The notes: generated by a model not told the origin, from the sequence alone. A stretch of 13,675 bases of DNA from a bacterium (GCA_021815535.1 JAKAGL010000035.1:1-13675), one strand, 5' to 3'; shown: positions 1 to 7,996, numbered from the stretch's first letter. A program made the numbers and translations.

Positions 1-198
1 GAATATAAACGGGTTCACCACCACAAAGGCCAAGTCTGGCTGATCCAGCGCTTGAAACAGTTCAAACGATGATCCTTCAATGAATGGTAGAAATATATAG
101 CGCCGGTAGTTCGGAAAGCCGATGATCCCCTCATTAACGGAAATGATCCGCGCCGGATCAATGTCGATCTCTCCGTATCGCGCGGTAGTTATTTTCAT
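1..198 (-). CDS. fliW: Flagellar assembly factor FliW (partial, C-terminus beyond the left edge)
   Basis: The first 66 residues are present. FliW is a cytoplasmic protein that binds newly made flagellin and, when free, binds and inhibits CsrA, so flagellin translation is tied to secretion. Visible family features are the opening MKITTARYGEIDIDPARII, the IIGFPNYRRYIFLPF stretch matching the family's G-(I/L)-x-G-F core, then FELFQALDQPDLAFVVVNPF, which matches the usual 'LQS...laFvv.~P' segment. The ATG (198-196) overlaps the csrA stop in an ATGA, so translation is probably coupled to csrA. The order flgL-csrA-fliW supports the call. The rest of the protein lies outside the window. Confidence 0.93.
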   Translation of the reverse strand, partial: MKITTARYGEIDIDPARIISVNEGIIGFPNYRRYIFLPFIEGSSFELFQALDQPDLAFVVVNPFIF

Positions 199-440
199 GG
201 TTTTTTCCCTCCCATGTTCCCCATCAGGGTTTTGAGGGCGTCCATATTCACTCCCTGCCACGACGAGGCGAGGTGATTCTCCTCCTGTATTTTTGCGTAC
301 ACCTCTTCGCGGTGGATGGCCATGTTCTTCGGCGCCTCGATGCCGATCCGCACAGAGCGTCCTTTCACGTCCATGATCTGAATCTTTATGTTGTCGCCAA
401 TGTTGATCGATTCGCCGATTTTGCGTGTCAATACCAGCAT
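195..440 (-). CDS. csrA: Translational regulator CsrA
   Basis: An 81-residue RNA-binding regulator that binds GGA motifs in mRNA leaders, commonly repressing flagellin translation. The protein starts MLVLTRKIGESINIGDNIKI and contains the invariant GxxVRIGIEAPKNMAIHREEVY segment, with Arg44 at the usual RNA-contact position. I chose the ATG at 440-438 rather than an in-frame ATG 12 codons upstream, because the family begins at MLVLTRK and an AAGGAG (453-448) sits 7 nt before it. It is about 20 residues longer than enterobacterial CsrA (61 aa). Longer C-termini are typical of CsrA proteins controlled by FliW, which is encoded next with a 4-base overlap. It lies 92 bp downstream of flgL. Confidence 0.96.
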   Translation of the reverse strand: MLVLTRKIGESINIGDNIKIQIMDVKGRSVRIGIEAPKNMAIHREEVYAKIQEENHLASSWQGVNMDALKTLMGNMGGKKP

Positions 441-532
441 ATTCCGTCTCCTTTGCCGTCCCTGGCCTTTGTTCACGGCATTCTACCGCAAACCGGTCTT
501 TCGGTGTCCGAAAATACCCCATGAGTTCCCCC
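441..532 (-). promoter_or_regulatory. csrA leader with small hairpin and several GGA motifs (possible CsrA autoregulation)
   Basis: In the 92-nt flgL-csrA spacer, read on the minus strand, there is a perfect 6-bp stem with a 3-nt loop (TTTCGG-ACA-CCGAAA, 513-499). Five GGA triplets occur, one at the hairpin loop edge (509-507), one in the Shine-Dalgarno (451-449) and one between it and the ATG (445-443). Known CsrA targets carry multiple GGA motifs including the Shine-Dalgarno region, so self-binding is possible. There is no T-run after the hairpin, so it does not look like an intrinsic terminator, and I saw no convincing sigma-70 or sigma-28 promoter here. The regulatory role is inferred. 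Confidence 0.3.
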
Positions 533-2047
533 TTACTTTAAGAAATTCAGCAGCGATGGCTGAATGATTTGAGCCGTTGCCTGTGCCGTCGCCTGATAGG
601 CTGTCTGCAAAAGCGAAAAATCGGATATGGCTTTTGCCATATCGGTATCCTGAGCATTTGAGAGCATAGTGGTGACGTCTGCTTTCGACGTATCGAGTTG
701 AGTGGAATTGTCATCCAGGCGGTTAATGCGCGCGCCGATTTCGCCGCGTACGGCGGCGGTGGTGTCTATTGCGCTGGAAAAATTATCCAGCAGTCCCGAT
801 ATCGCGCGAACATCATTTCCCTTGAGTGCGGCCGAGAGCCGTTGAAGGTTCAGTATCAGGTTGCGTCCGCCGCCGATCCCCAATTGGTCGGCCGTCTTAC
901 CAGCATTGATGTCTTTCGCGTATGCCACCGTTGCCGGGTTGTTGGAGGTCAGCGTCAACGCGGTGCCGTTGGCATTCAGCCCTGCCGTAACATTTGCGCC
1001 GGATGCATTAAGGGCGTTGAGGATATCTCCCACCGTGGTGGCCCCCGCGAATGATACCGTTGCGGAGGTCGCGCCGTTTATCACGGAGATGTCGGAGAGT
1101 GGAAGCCCGATACCTCCATACAAGTCGCTCAGTGCGGTGGCGGCGGTGGCCGAAGGCCGCAAACTGTCGCTTTTCATGGTTTGCACAGGACGGCTGCCGG
1201 CGATTCCCAGCGCGGATGCCACAGTGCCGGCAGTGTCGGTGATGCGTATCGGGTTGGTAACGGTCGTTGTGTTGTTATCCACTATCTGAAAAGAGTAGGT
1301 GTCGGTAGCTGGGAGCGATGCCGTAACGTTTGCTCCTGAAGCGTTGATGGCATTGATCAGTCCGCCAACGGTCATACCGGCGGTGACATTCACGGTGCCG
1401 GTGTTCCCGGCCCTGTCCGTAATGGTAAAGGTGCCGGTGCCAACCCCCTGACCCAGCTTTGTTGAAGCAAGGGGCGTATTAAGCGTTAGCCGCGGCGACA
1501 TATCGGCCATAAGAAAATCCGATGCCTTGACGGTTGAAGCAATAGTGCTGGTTTCATTAAGAACGGCGTTCAACGCCACGGGATTACCCTGATAATTACC
1601 GGTTTGTGACACAGGCGGTACATTTGTCGAAAGTCCGCTGAATACGAAATCCGATCCGTATTTACCATTGCCGGTTTGGATGGTGTGTTGAATCAGATTG
1701 TCAATTTCCTGTGATGTTGTGAGGCGCGTTTGAGGTGTTGAAGTGCCGCTGGCAGCGCCCATTGCAAGTTCCCGGGCACGAGTCGCCACATCGGTTGTGG
1801 AGGCGACGAACGATTCACTGGTGCTCAACATGCTTTTAGCTTTTTGCGTAAAGGTGGCGAACCGGTCATTTCGGTCCAGCTTGGTCTGATAGCTCATTAT
1901 TTCGCCAATGGCCAGCGGGTCATCGGATGGTTGGTTCACCCGTTTGCCGGAGGATATCTGTTGCGAGGTCTGATACAGCTTTTGGTTTTCCAAATTCATG
2001 TTGACAAGGGAGTTGTTGTACATCATTTGGTTCGTTATTCTAAACAT
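533..2047 (-). CDS. flgL: Hook-filament junction protein FlgL (HAP3), enlarged
   Basis: HAP3 sits between FlgK and the flagellin filament outside the cell. The flagellin-like N-terminus is clear (MFRITNQMMYNNSLVNMNLE, then ISSGKRVNQPSDDPLAIGEI at 31-50). So is the C-terminal D0 helix (DTDMAKAISDFSLLQTAYQA at 467-486, ending IIQPSLLNFLK). At 504 residues it is much longer than enterobacterial FlgL (about 317). The extra length is a central surface region of about residues 197-394 containing two related flagellin-IN-like units. An AGAGGTAG-type ribosome binding site precedes the ATG at 2047. It lies 41 bp downstream of flgK and 92 bp before csrA. It could be confused with a flagellin, but position and the HAP3-like start favour FlgL. 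Confidence 0.93.
   Translation of the reverse strand: MFRITNQMMYNNSLVNMNLENQKLYQTSQQISSGKRVNQPSDDPLAIGEIMSYQTKLDRNDRFATFTQKAKSMLSTSESFVASTTDVATRARELAMGAASGTSTPQTRLTTSQEIDNLIQHTIQTGNGKYGSDFVFSGLSTNVPPVSQTGNYQGNPVALNAVLNETSTIASTVKASDFLMADMSPRLTLNTPLASTKLGQGVGTGTFTITDRAGNTGTVNVTAGMTVGGLINAINASGANVTASLPATDTYSFQIVDNNTTTVTNPIRITDTAGTVASALGIAGSRPVQTMKSDSLRPSATAATALSDLYGGIGLPLSDISVINGATSATVSFAGATTVGDILNALNASGANVTAGLNANGTALTLTSNNPATVAYAKDINAGKTADQLGIGGGRNLILNLQRLSAALKGNDVRAISGLLDNFSSAIDTTAAVRGEIGARINRLDDNSTQLDTSKADVTTMLSNAQDTDMAKAISDFSLLQTAYQATAQATAQIIQPSLLNFLK
866..1120 (-). repeat. FlgL internal domain repeat, unit 2
   Basis: FlgL residues about 310-394. It carries TTVGDILNALNASGANVTAG followed by beta-rich sequence and a closing LGIGGG, mirroring unit 1 (1190-1459). 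NASGANVTA is identical in both copies. The pattern resembles the flagellin hook IN motif that decorates the outer face of flagellin-like proteins. The repeat is visible at protein level; the nucleotide sequences have diverged. Confidence 0.65.
1190..1459 (-). repeat. FlgL internal domain repeat, unit 1
   Basis: FlgL residues about 197-286. It carries MTVGGLINAINASGANVTAS, then a beta-rich stretch and a closing LGIAGS. Unit 2 (866-1120) has the same layout (TVG-(G/D)-(L/I)-(I/L)-NA-(I/L)-NASGANVTA ... LGI-(A/G)-G). It probably arose by internal duplication of a flagellin-IN-like surface domain. Confidence 0.65.
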
Positions 2048-2088
2048 AAGCTACCTCTTATTCTCCAAGCCGTTCGGTGACTGCTTCA

Positions 2089-3780
2089 TTACTGGATGTT
2101 TAGCAGTGTTTGCAGCATTTCATCTACGGTGGTAATGGTTTTGGCGGCTGCACCATAGGCTTGCTGGTATTTCACCAGGTTTATCATTTCTTCATCTAAC
2201 GAGACGCCGGAGGCCTGTTGGCGTAAATTGTCCAGCTGGGTTGCCACCGCCTCTGCTAGGCTTCTGCCATCGGTTGCCGCTTGGGTGGTGGAACCTACAC
2301 CTCCTACGGTGGCACCGTAAAAATCAGTATAGGTGTATACGCCTGAAGCCGCTCCGGCAGAGTTCCATGCTCCGCCAATGGTTTTGTTGTTTTGCAATGA
2401 GCCGATTGCCTGGGCGGCAAGGCCATCACCCCAACCGGTGGTGCTGCCAGCGGCAACCTTATTCAAATCATTCTGAACCGTCGGGTTGACCCCCATCGAA
2501 AAAGCCGAGTTAAAGGCCCCACTGATATCAAAGCTGTCACCTGCATTGGGTGCGCCGGTGATGGCTATTGAAATGCCCCGCTGTTGAAAGAAACTGAGCG
2601 GTGCGCCCGCGGTAAAACTATATGTGCCGGAGGCGGTTCCTTTGTCGGTGTTTGTAACACTGTATGTGCCACCTGCGCCAAAGGTAACTTTATAATGATC
2701 GAGATTGATATTATCGGGGTTTAAGACGGTGCCGGGTTGCAGAGTCCCGGTGCCGGTATTGAGATTGCTGGCGCGGCCACCGGGGGTAAGTCCGTTAAAG
2801 AAGTTGTTGCCGGTACTGCCGTCCAGTCCGAATGATCCGGCATGTATGCGGTTAACATCCTTAATGATTGATGCCGAAAGGGTGTCCAGCTGGTTTTGCA
2901 CCTTTATAAGGTCCTGGTCACGAAGGGTTGTCCATGCACCCATCTGTCCGGAGGAGATGTCATTGGTGATGTTTACGTTGTTTCCGGCCGAATCGGACCA
3001 AAAAACCGAACTGGTTGCGGGATCCGATGGATTCTGTTTGGTGCTCAACGTGAAATTGTTTTCTCCCGTCACCAGCGGGCGCCCCGTTTTCATGTAGACG
3101 GATACTTCACCATTGTTGGCTTCGGCATAGCCAATGTCCATATACGTGGCAACTTGCTTGATAAGCCCTTCACGCCGGTCACGATAATCGTTTGCCACCG
3201 CGCCATTCGATTCGGTCTCATGTATTGTTTTATTGAGTGAGGCGATCTGCGAGGTGAGGTTGTTGATGATCGGTACCGCCCCGGTTATCTTCAAATCGGT
3301 ATCGCGCCGCGTTTGCTGCACTTGACCGGCGACAAACGATATTTTTGATGCAAGGGATTTTGCCTTTTCCACCAAGTCGTTACGCTCGGTGGCGCCCGAC
3401 GGGTTAGTCCCCAGGTTGTATGAACTTTGGAAGAAATTGCTCATCGCGTTGTTGATTCCGTTCCCGGTAGTTTCATTCATTACGGTATCCACGCGATTCA
3501 TAATCGTTTCGCGGGCCTGGTAGTTGTTCAGGTTGAAACTGGCTGACAATTGCTGGTTGTAAAGGAACTGGTCGAAGTTCCGCTTCACGGAGGCAACGGT
3601 CACGCCGGTGCCGATAAAAAAGTTTCCTTGGTTGACCGGAAACTGGGCTTGCAGCACGGCGGTCTGCTTGTTGAAGTCGGGATTGTTTACGTTGGCGACG
3701 TTCTGCCCGGTTACTTCGATGGCGGTTTGCGCCGACAATAGAGCCCATTTTGCCGTGTTCATCGCCCCATATATGTTCAT
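2089..3780 (-). CDS. flgK: Hook-filament junction protein FlgK (HAP1)
   Basis: HAP1 is the first junction protein on top of the hook, exported by the flagellar type III apparatus and handled by FlgN. The 563-residue length is close to the enterobacterial protein (547). The N-terminal rod/hook-type motif is TGQNVANVNNPDFNKQ (residues 24-39). The C-terminus EEMINLVKYQQAYGAAAKTI...VDEMLQTLLNIQ is the canonical D0 helix. The middle is a Gly/Thr/Asn-rich exposed region. The ATG at 3780 follows the flgN stop by one base (TGA-C-ATG) with AAGGA 9 nt upstream, so it is coupled to its own chaperone gene. Confidence 0.96.
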   Translation of the reverse strand: MNIYGAMNTAKWALLSAQTAIEVTGQNVANVNNPDFNKQTAVLQAQFPVNQGNFFIGTGVTVASVKRNFDQFLYNQQLSASFNLNNYQARETIMNRVDTVMNETTGNGINNAMSNFFQSSYNLGTNPSGATERNDLVEKAKSLASKISFVAGQVQQTRRDTDLKITGAVPIINNLTSQIASLNKTIHETESNGAVANDYRDRREGLIKQVATYMDIGYAEANNGEVSVYMKTGRPLVTGENNFTLSTKQNPSDPATSSVFWSDSAGNNVNITNDISSGQMGAWTTLRDQDLIKVQNQLDTLSASIIKDVNRIHAGSFGLDGSTGNNFFNGLTPGGRASNLNTGTGTLQPGTVLNPDNINLDHYKVTFGAGGTYSVTNTDKGTASGTYSFTAGAPLSFFQQRGISIAITGAPNAGDSFDISGAFNSAFSMGVNPTVQNDLNKVAAGSTTGWGDGLAAQAIGSLQNNKTIGGAWNSAGAASGVYTYTDFYGATVGGVGSTTQAATDGRSLAEAVATQLDNLRQQASGVSLDEEMINLVKYQQAYGAAAKTITTVDEMLQTLLNIQ

Positions 3781-3781
3781 G

Positions 3782-4285
3782 TCAGTAGGTCCTTGCCACC
3801 ATCACGCCGGAGCGCATTTTGCTGCCCATTGTTTTTGCATTTGAATAAGTGGAGGTTTCTCCGCCGGTCAGCGCAGTGGCATAGCGGATGGTTTCCACAA
3901 CCGTATTCATCGCCCGCCCGATAAGGCGGCGGCCAAAATCACTTTTTTCCCGCGCGGATTTTGCGGCTTTATTAAGACGGTCGCCGGCCGACAACAATTT
4001 CGCCTTTAAAGCGCGTCCTTGCGGCGAGGCGGCAATTTCCGACAAGGTAATATCCGCCGCATTCCTTTTCATGGCCGAGGCGATCTCTTCTTGCAGTGCA
4101 TTGCGGGCCGTGTTTACGGCCAATAATTTGACCGCCAGCTTTTCCTTTTCGGCCATCAGCTTTTTCAGGCGTGGAAGATCGCCTGCCTGAACCGCAAGAT
4201 GTTCCATCTCGCAACTGCTGGAAAAATCCTCGTACATTCGCGCACTGCTTTCCAGCAATTCCAGAAGGCGTTCCGGGGCGTTCAC
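3782..4285 (-). CDS. flgN: FlgN-family chaperone for FlgK/FlgL
   Basis: A small, largely helical cytoplasmic protein (167 aa) expected to hold FlgK and FlgL export-competent. Sequence similarity within the family is weak. The call rests on the heptad-like opening LLELLESSARMYEDFSS, the GDLPRLKKLMAEKEKLAVKL stretch (residues 35-54) typical of FlgN, the Tyr/Gly/Arg-rich tail (YSNAKTMGSKMRSG), and the place directly before flgK. It uses a GTG start (4285-4283) that overlaps the flgJ stop as GTGA, with GGGAG about 7 nt upstream. Confidence 0.85.
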   Translation of the reverse strand: MNAPERLLELLESSARMYEDFSSSCEMEHLAVQAGDLPRLKKLMAEKEKLAVKLLAVNTARNALQEEIASAMKRNAADITLSEIAASPQGRALKAKLLSAGDRLNKAAKSAREKSDFGRRLIGRAMNTVVETIRYATALTGGETSTYSNAKTMGSKMRSGVMVARTY

Positions 4286-4638
4286 TTTACCGCTCCCATT
4301 GTCTCCTCGGCCTTAATCGAGGCGAGATAGGCCTTTGAAAAGGTGTTGTAGAGGTTTTCGGCAATACCACTGCCCCCAGTTTTCGCCATTTGTTCGGAAA
4401 GCTTGTCGTCCATCATTCCTTTGTATATCTCTTCGGCATTGCCGCCGTTAAGATAACCGCCCTTTGGAACTGTTTTTCGCATGGCATCCACAACCTGTTT
4501 CATGAAAAAACCCTCATATTCCTGCGAAAGGTTTTTCAATTTGTCCAAGTTCTTCTTTTGGGCATCGGAAAGCCCCTCGGGCACGGGCGCAAAGTGCGGT
4601 TTCTGCACCGAGTGGATGGCGGTGGTGATCCCGCTCAT
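4282..4638 (-). CDS. flgJ: FlgJ-type rod-binding protein (no muramidase domain)
   Basis: This 118-residue protein corresponds to the N-terminal rod-capping/rod-binding half of FlgJ, which helps the rod assemble in the periplasm. The signature is QEYEGFFMKQVVDAMRKTVP (residues 39-58), followed by GGNAEEIYKGMMDDKLSEQM and GIAENLYNTF. The C-terminal peptidoglycan hydrolase domain of enterobacterial FlgJ (about 313 aa) is absent, as in many other phyla, so wall penetration needs a separate enzyme. GGAG lies 5 nt before the ATG. The start overlaps the flgI stop (ATGA) and the end overlaps the flgN start (GTGA). Confidence 0.9.
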   Translation of the reverse strand: MSGITTAIHSVQKPHFAPVPEGLSDAQKKNLDKLKNLSQEYEGFFMKQVVDAMRKTVPKGGYLNGGNAEEIYKGMMDDKLSEQMAKTGGSGIAENLYNTFSKAYLASIKAEETMGAVK

Positions 4639-5750
4639 AAGATCTCCAGTTCGGCGTTCAAGGCTCCCGATGCATGCAACGATCGGAAAATCGCCACAAG
4701 ATCCTGGGGCGATACGCCCAAAGCGTTCAGTGCTGCAACCAGCTCGTTGATGCTGGTATTTTTCTTCAACATGGTTATGGTTCCCTTTTGGCCTTGTGGG
4801 GGCGGCGGTGTTTCCGCCGCAGGCGCCATAACGTCTGCTACCCGGTGGACTTGCAGAGTGATATCCGCGAACGAAATGGCGACATCATGTATTTCCACAT
4901 TATCGCCAATCACTACCGTGCCGCTCTTTTCATCGAGCACTACTCGGGCCGGCATGTCGCTGGTGACGTTGAGCACTTCGATCTCGCTCATGAACGCGAA
5001 GGGGTTAGCGGCGAACATCGGGGGAACCTGTACTTCCACGGTGCCGGCGTCCAGGCCGCGGGCGGTATTCTTGCCATATTTTGAGTTGACCGAGGCTACC
5101 ACGGAAGATGCTGTGGCGAAATCCGGCTTGCTTAACAAGATGTTAAACTGCGACTTTTGGGCAAAGTCGTTGGGCACTTCCTTTTCCACGATCCCTCCGT
5201 CGGCGATGATTCCGGTTGTCGGCACAATATCCATGTTGTTTTTTTTGCCGGGCTTGCGGGTAATGGCCAAAAGACCCTGCGCCACGGCATATACTTCGCC
5301 GTTAGGGGCTTTCAGCGGGGTCATAAGCAGTGTGCCTCCTTCAAGGCTCTTCGCATCTCCCAAAGACGAAACGGATACATCCAGTTTGGTTCCAGGCTTC
5401 GCAAAAGGGGGAAGCGAGGCGGTCACCATAACGGCTGCCACGTTTTCCACTTTTACGTCACGCAGAAAGCGTGTTTGCGATACCCCGATCTGAGGCCCGG
5501 TCAGCTGGCGGATGTCGACGGTGGTTCCCAACCGCTTGAGCATCGCTATAAGCGTTTGCGCGGTGAACGGGGTTTTCGACGTGTGGTCGCCGCTGTTTTT
5601 CAGGCCGACCATCAGGCCATATCCGATAAGTTGGTTTTGGCGCATCCCCTGAATGTTGGAGATGTCCTTGATCCGTGATGCGCCTGCCGCGGCGGGGAAG
5701 GCCAGTAGGGCTGTCACTAGCGCCGCGCTTATGAGTTTTATCATGTTCAT
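4635..5750 (-). CDS. flgI: Flagellar P-ring protein FlgI
   Basis: FlgI forms the bushing ring around the rod in the peptidoglycan layer. The 371-residue length is normal. A Sec signal peptide occupies about residues 1-24 (MNMIKLISAALVTALLAFPA, then AAGAS). Family hallmarks are SRIKDISNIQGMRQNQLIGY, GLMVGLKNSGD, the FLRDVKVENVAAVMVTASLPPFAKPG region and the C-terminal SINELVAALNALGVSPQDLV ending in ALNAELEIL. A short proline-rich insert (PPPPQ) precedes the last domain. AAAGGA lies 8 nt before the first of two possible ATGs (5750), which favours that start. Assembly is helped by FlgA, encoded two genes upstream. Confidence 0.97.
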   Translation of the reverse strand: MNMIKLISAALVTALLAFPAAAGASRIKDISNIQGMRQNQLIGYGLMVGLKNSGDHTSKTPFTAQTLIAMLKRLGTTVDIRQLTGPQIGVSQTRFLRDVKVENVAAVMVTASLPPFAKPGTKLDVSVSSLGDAKSLEGGTLLMTPLKAPNGEVYAVAQGLLAITRKPGKKNNMDIVPTTGIIADGGIVEKEVPNDFAQKSQFNILLSKPDFATASSVVASVNSKYGKNTARGLDAGTVEVQVPPMFAANPFAFMSEIEVLNVTSDMPARVVLDEKSGTVVIGDNVEIHDVAISFADITLQVHRVADVMAPAAETPPPPQGQKGTITMLKKNTSINELVAALNALGVSPQDLVAIFRSLHASGALNAELEIL

Positions 5751-5762
5751 TTCAGCCGTCCT

Positions 5763-6413
5763 TTAAAAGGGCCAGATTTTCTTGAACAGCCCGGTGAGCC
5801 ATCCGCCACTGTTGGAATCGTTGAGGTCGCCCACGCCGTCATACTGGATTTCGGAGTTGGCGATCTTTGTGGACATGATCGAGTTGTCAAAATTAATATC
5901 TTCCTGCCGCACAATCCCGGTAATGTGAATGAACTGATCTTCGTTGTTGATCTTCATTTTCCGGCGGCCTTCAATTTTCATGTTTCCATTGGGAAACACT
6001 TCCATCACCATTACTGAGATGGTGGCGGTGAGCGCGTCGTTACGGCCGCTACTTCCCGTACCGCGGTAGTCTTCGCCACCGCCGAGGCTGATGTTGGTTG
6101 CGGGCGAGGTGCCACCGGTTGAGACGCCGATGGAATTGGTTGTTTTGCTGGTAGTGGTGTTGGTGGTGGTGTTAAGCGCCTTCACGCTTTCCACCAGATA
6201 GACGGTGACGAGATCTCCCACACGCAACGCTTTGTTATCGGCGAAAAGCATGTTCGGGCCGTTCTGGCCCGGCCAGAGCGAGCCTTCGGTGGAAGTTGTC
6301 TTCACCGGCTCGGGGTCGGGAATGACCATGGCGGGAATCTGTTTTCCAGCACAGGCGGTAAGCCCACCCAGAAGAATGGCAGCCAGCAGCGCCGTTTTCA
6401 GGTTCCGGTTCAT
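5763..6413 (-). CDS. flgH: Flagellar L-ring lipoprotein FlgH
   Basis: FlgH is the outer-membrane ring subunit of the basal body. A lipoprotein signal peptide ends in the lipobox LTAC, with Cys21 the lipidated residue. The family core is SLWPGQNGPNMLFADNKALR, then GDLVTVYLVESVKALNTTTN, then the FPNGNMKIEGRRKMKINNED and IHITGIVRQEDINFDNSIMS segments. The protein ends in the expected hydrophobic WPF. The 216-residue length is normal. A Thr/Asn-rich low-complexity tract sits at about residues 80-92. AAGGAG lies 6 nt before the ATG, and the gene follows flgA by 18 bp. Confidence 0.97.
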   Translation of the reverse strand: MNRNLKTALLAAILLGGLTACAGKQIPAMVIPDPEPVKTTSTEGSLWPGQNGPNMLFADNKALRVGDLVTVYLVESVKALNTTTNTTTSKTTNSIGVSTGGTSPATNISLGGGEDYRGTGSSGRNDALTATISVMVMEVFPNGNMKIEGRRKMKINNEDQFIHITGIVRQEDINFDNSIMSTKIANSEIQYDGVGDLNDSNSGGWLTGLFKKIWPF

Positions 6414-6431
6414 CGCCTACTCCTTATTATC

Positions 6432-7184
6432 TTAGAAATTCACCTGTACCGTGCCTGCGTCCACCACCTTGCCGAACACCTTTTTGTTCGACCGAAGATT
6501 AAGCACCGGTATCAGTTCGCCTATGCTGCCGTCCTTTTTCGCGACTCCGCGGGTTGTCAGCTTTACCTCGTTATTTTCCGCCAAAATCAGAACGAGGTCG
6601 CCGGCCTTAACATCCACTGCTCTGGCCAGGTTGGCTTTTGCCACCGGGCGATTTGGCTGGATGTTCCGTTCAGCCACTTGACCTACTGCTTCTGCAAGGT
6701 TCGTGCAAAAATCGCTTGCCGCGCCGTGGAGATTCCTTTTTTCCATCCGAAGCATCCCCTCGGTGATTATGGTTCCCTTAGGAATTCGCTCACTGGCCAC
6801 CGCCACTTCTGCCAAAATCTCAATCCTGGCCGTTGCGTACAACTTTTTGATTTCATTTCCGTTATCGTAGAAAATGGCCTCACCCATAACGGTTTCCATA
6901 CCTTGGGAGGTACGGAGCACGTTAAATTCGTAGTTGTCAAACTTCGCGGGGATATTTTCATTGCCGGAAATGCTAATGTTTAAAATGCGGTACTCCGATA
7001 CGGTATCTGAAAGCGCCGATGCAAGGTATTCATTGACGGATTTTTCGAAAAATACGGCAGTTTTTGCATCCGAGGCGGCAGAAATTTCCCGCCGATCGAC
7101 CGCTTCGCCGGGCTTCGCCGCCAGCATTACCAGAAGCAGGCTGGCGCCGATAAGATACCATCCGGATCTTTTAATCATGGCCAT
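6432..7184 (-). CDS. flgA: P-ring assembly chaperone FlgA
   Basis: A periplasmic chaperone for FlgI. The 250-residue protein has a signal peptide (about residues 1-28, hydrophobic YLIGASLLLVMLA, likely cleavage after GEA). The C-terminal SAF domain is recognisable from VAVASERIPKGTIITEGMLR through AVGQVAERNIQPNRPVAKAN, then VKAGDLVLILAENNEVKLTT and GKVVDAGTVQVNF. The first ATG (7184-7182) shares a base with the flgG stop (TAATG), and a second in-frame ATG lies two codons on. No strong Shine-Dalgarno precedes it, so it probably depends on coupling with flgG. Confidence 0.94.
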   Translation of the reverse strand: MAMIKRSGWYLIGASLLLVMLAAKPGEAVDRREISAASDAKTAVFFEKSVNEYLASALSDTVSEYRILNISISGNENIPAKFDNYEFNVLRTSQGMETVMGEAIFYDNGNEIKKLYATARIEILAEVAVASERIPKGTIITEGMLRMEKRNLHGAASDFCTNLAEAVGQVAERNIQPNRPVAKANLARAVDVKAGDLVLILAENNEVKLTTRGVAKKDGSIGELIPVLNLRSNKKVFGKVVDAGTVQVNF

Positions 7185-7972
7185 TACCGTTTCGTGTTGT
7201 TGGCGGTTTGGAGCATTTCATCAGAGGTGGTTATTGCTTTTGAGTTGAGCTCGTAAGCGCGCTGGGCAAGGATCATGTTCGTAAGTTCTTCCACCACATT
7301 GACGTTTGAGGATTCAATGAAACCCTGTTGCACCTGTCCCATTTCATTGGTGCCCGGATTCCCAACGGTTGGCGTTCCGGAGGCGGCGGTTTCTTTATAA
7401 AGTCCTCCGCCGACGGAAATAAGTCCCGCCGGGTTTATAAAATTGGCCACTTCTATTTGCCCCACTACGGTTGCAACGGTCTGGCCCGGTTGCATCGCTG
7501 AAACCTGGCCGGTTGCGGAGATGCTCACATTTAATGCGTCCTGCGGGATGGTGATCGGCGGATCCATCGGTTCGCCATCAGCTGTCACCATTTGGCCGGC
7601 GCTATCGAGACGGAATGCCCCCATGCGCGTATAGGCCGTAGTTCCATCCGGTTGTAACACCTGAAAGAATCCTTTTCCCTGAATGGCCATATCCAGCTCG
7701 TTGCCGGTCTGTTGGAAATCACCCTGCGAGAATAGTTTTGATACGGCGGAAAGCTTGGAACCCATCCCAATTTGGATGCCGGTCGGGATTTGACTGCCGG
7801 CCGGGGTTTCCGTGCCGGGCATCCGCATCGTATGGTACAAAAGATCCTGAAATTCGGCGCGGCTCCGCTTGAAGCCCATGGTGCCCACGTTGGCTAGATT
7901 GTTGGAAATAACATTGATGTTTTCCTGCATCGCGCCCATGCCGGTAGCGGCGGTATAAAGTGAGCGAATCAT
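7184..7972 (-). CDS. flgG: Flagellar distal rod protein FlgG
   Basis: Distal rod subunit, 262 aa, exported without a cleaved signal. The N-terminus MIRSLYTAATGMGAMQENIN followed by VISNNLANVGTMGFKRSRAE is the classic FlgG rod motif. The LDMAIQGKGFFQVLQPDG segment and the C-terminus NVVEELTNMILAQRAYELNS...TTSDEMLQTANNTKR are also diagnostic and separate it from FlgF. AAGGAGA lies about 6 nt before the ATG. flgF lies 24 bp upstream and flgA overlaps at the stop. Confidence 0.98.
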   Translation of the reverse strand: MIRSLYTAATGMGAMQENINVISNNLANVGTMGFKRSRAEFQDLLYHTMRMPGTETPAGSQIPTGIQIGMGSKLSAVSKLFSQGDFQQTGNELDMAIQGKGFFQVLQPDGTTAYTRMGAFRLDSAGQMVTADGEPMDPPITIPQDALNVSISATGQVSAMQPGQTVATVVGQIEVANFINPAGLISVGGGLYKETAASGTPTVGNPGTNEMGQVQQGFIESSNVNVVEELTNMILAQRAYELNSKAITTSDEMLQTANNTKR

Positions 7973-7996
7973 AGTGGTTCTCCTTTAATAAATTCG

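Noticed and set aside
4390..5493. 367-codon open frame on the plus strand
   Set aside because: It is antisense to flgI and flgJ, which have full family signatures and ribosome binding sites. No motif is seen in the antisense product.
6235..6242. GCCGATAA on the minus strand, a match to the sigma-28 -10 box
   Set aside because: It lies inside flgH, encoding part of ADNKALR, and no TAAA-type -35 is found at the right distance.
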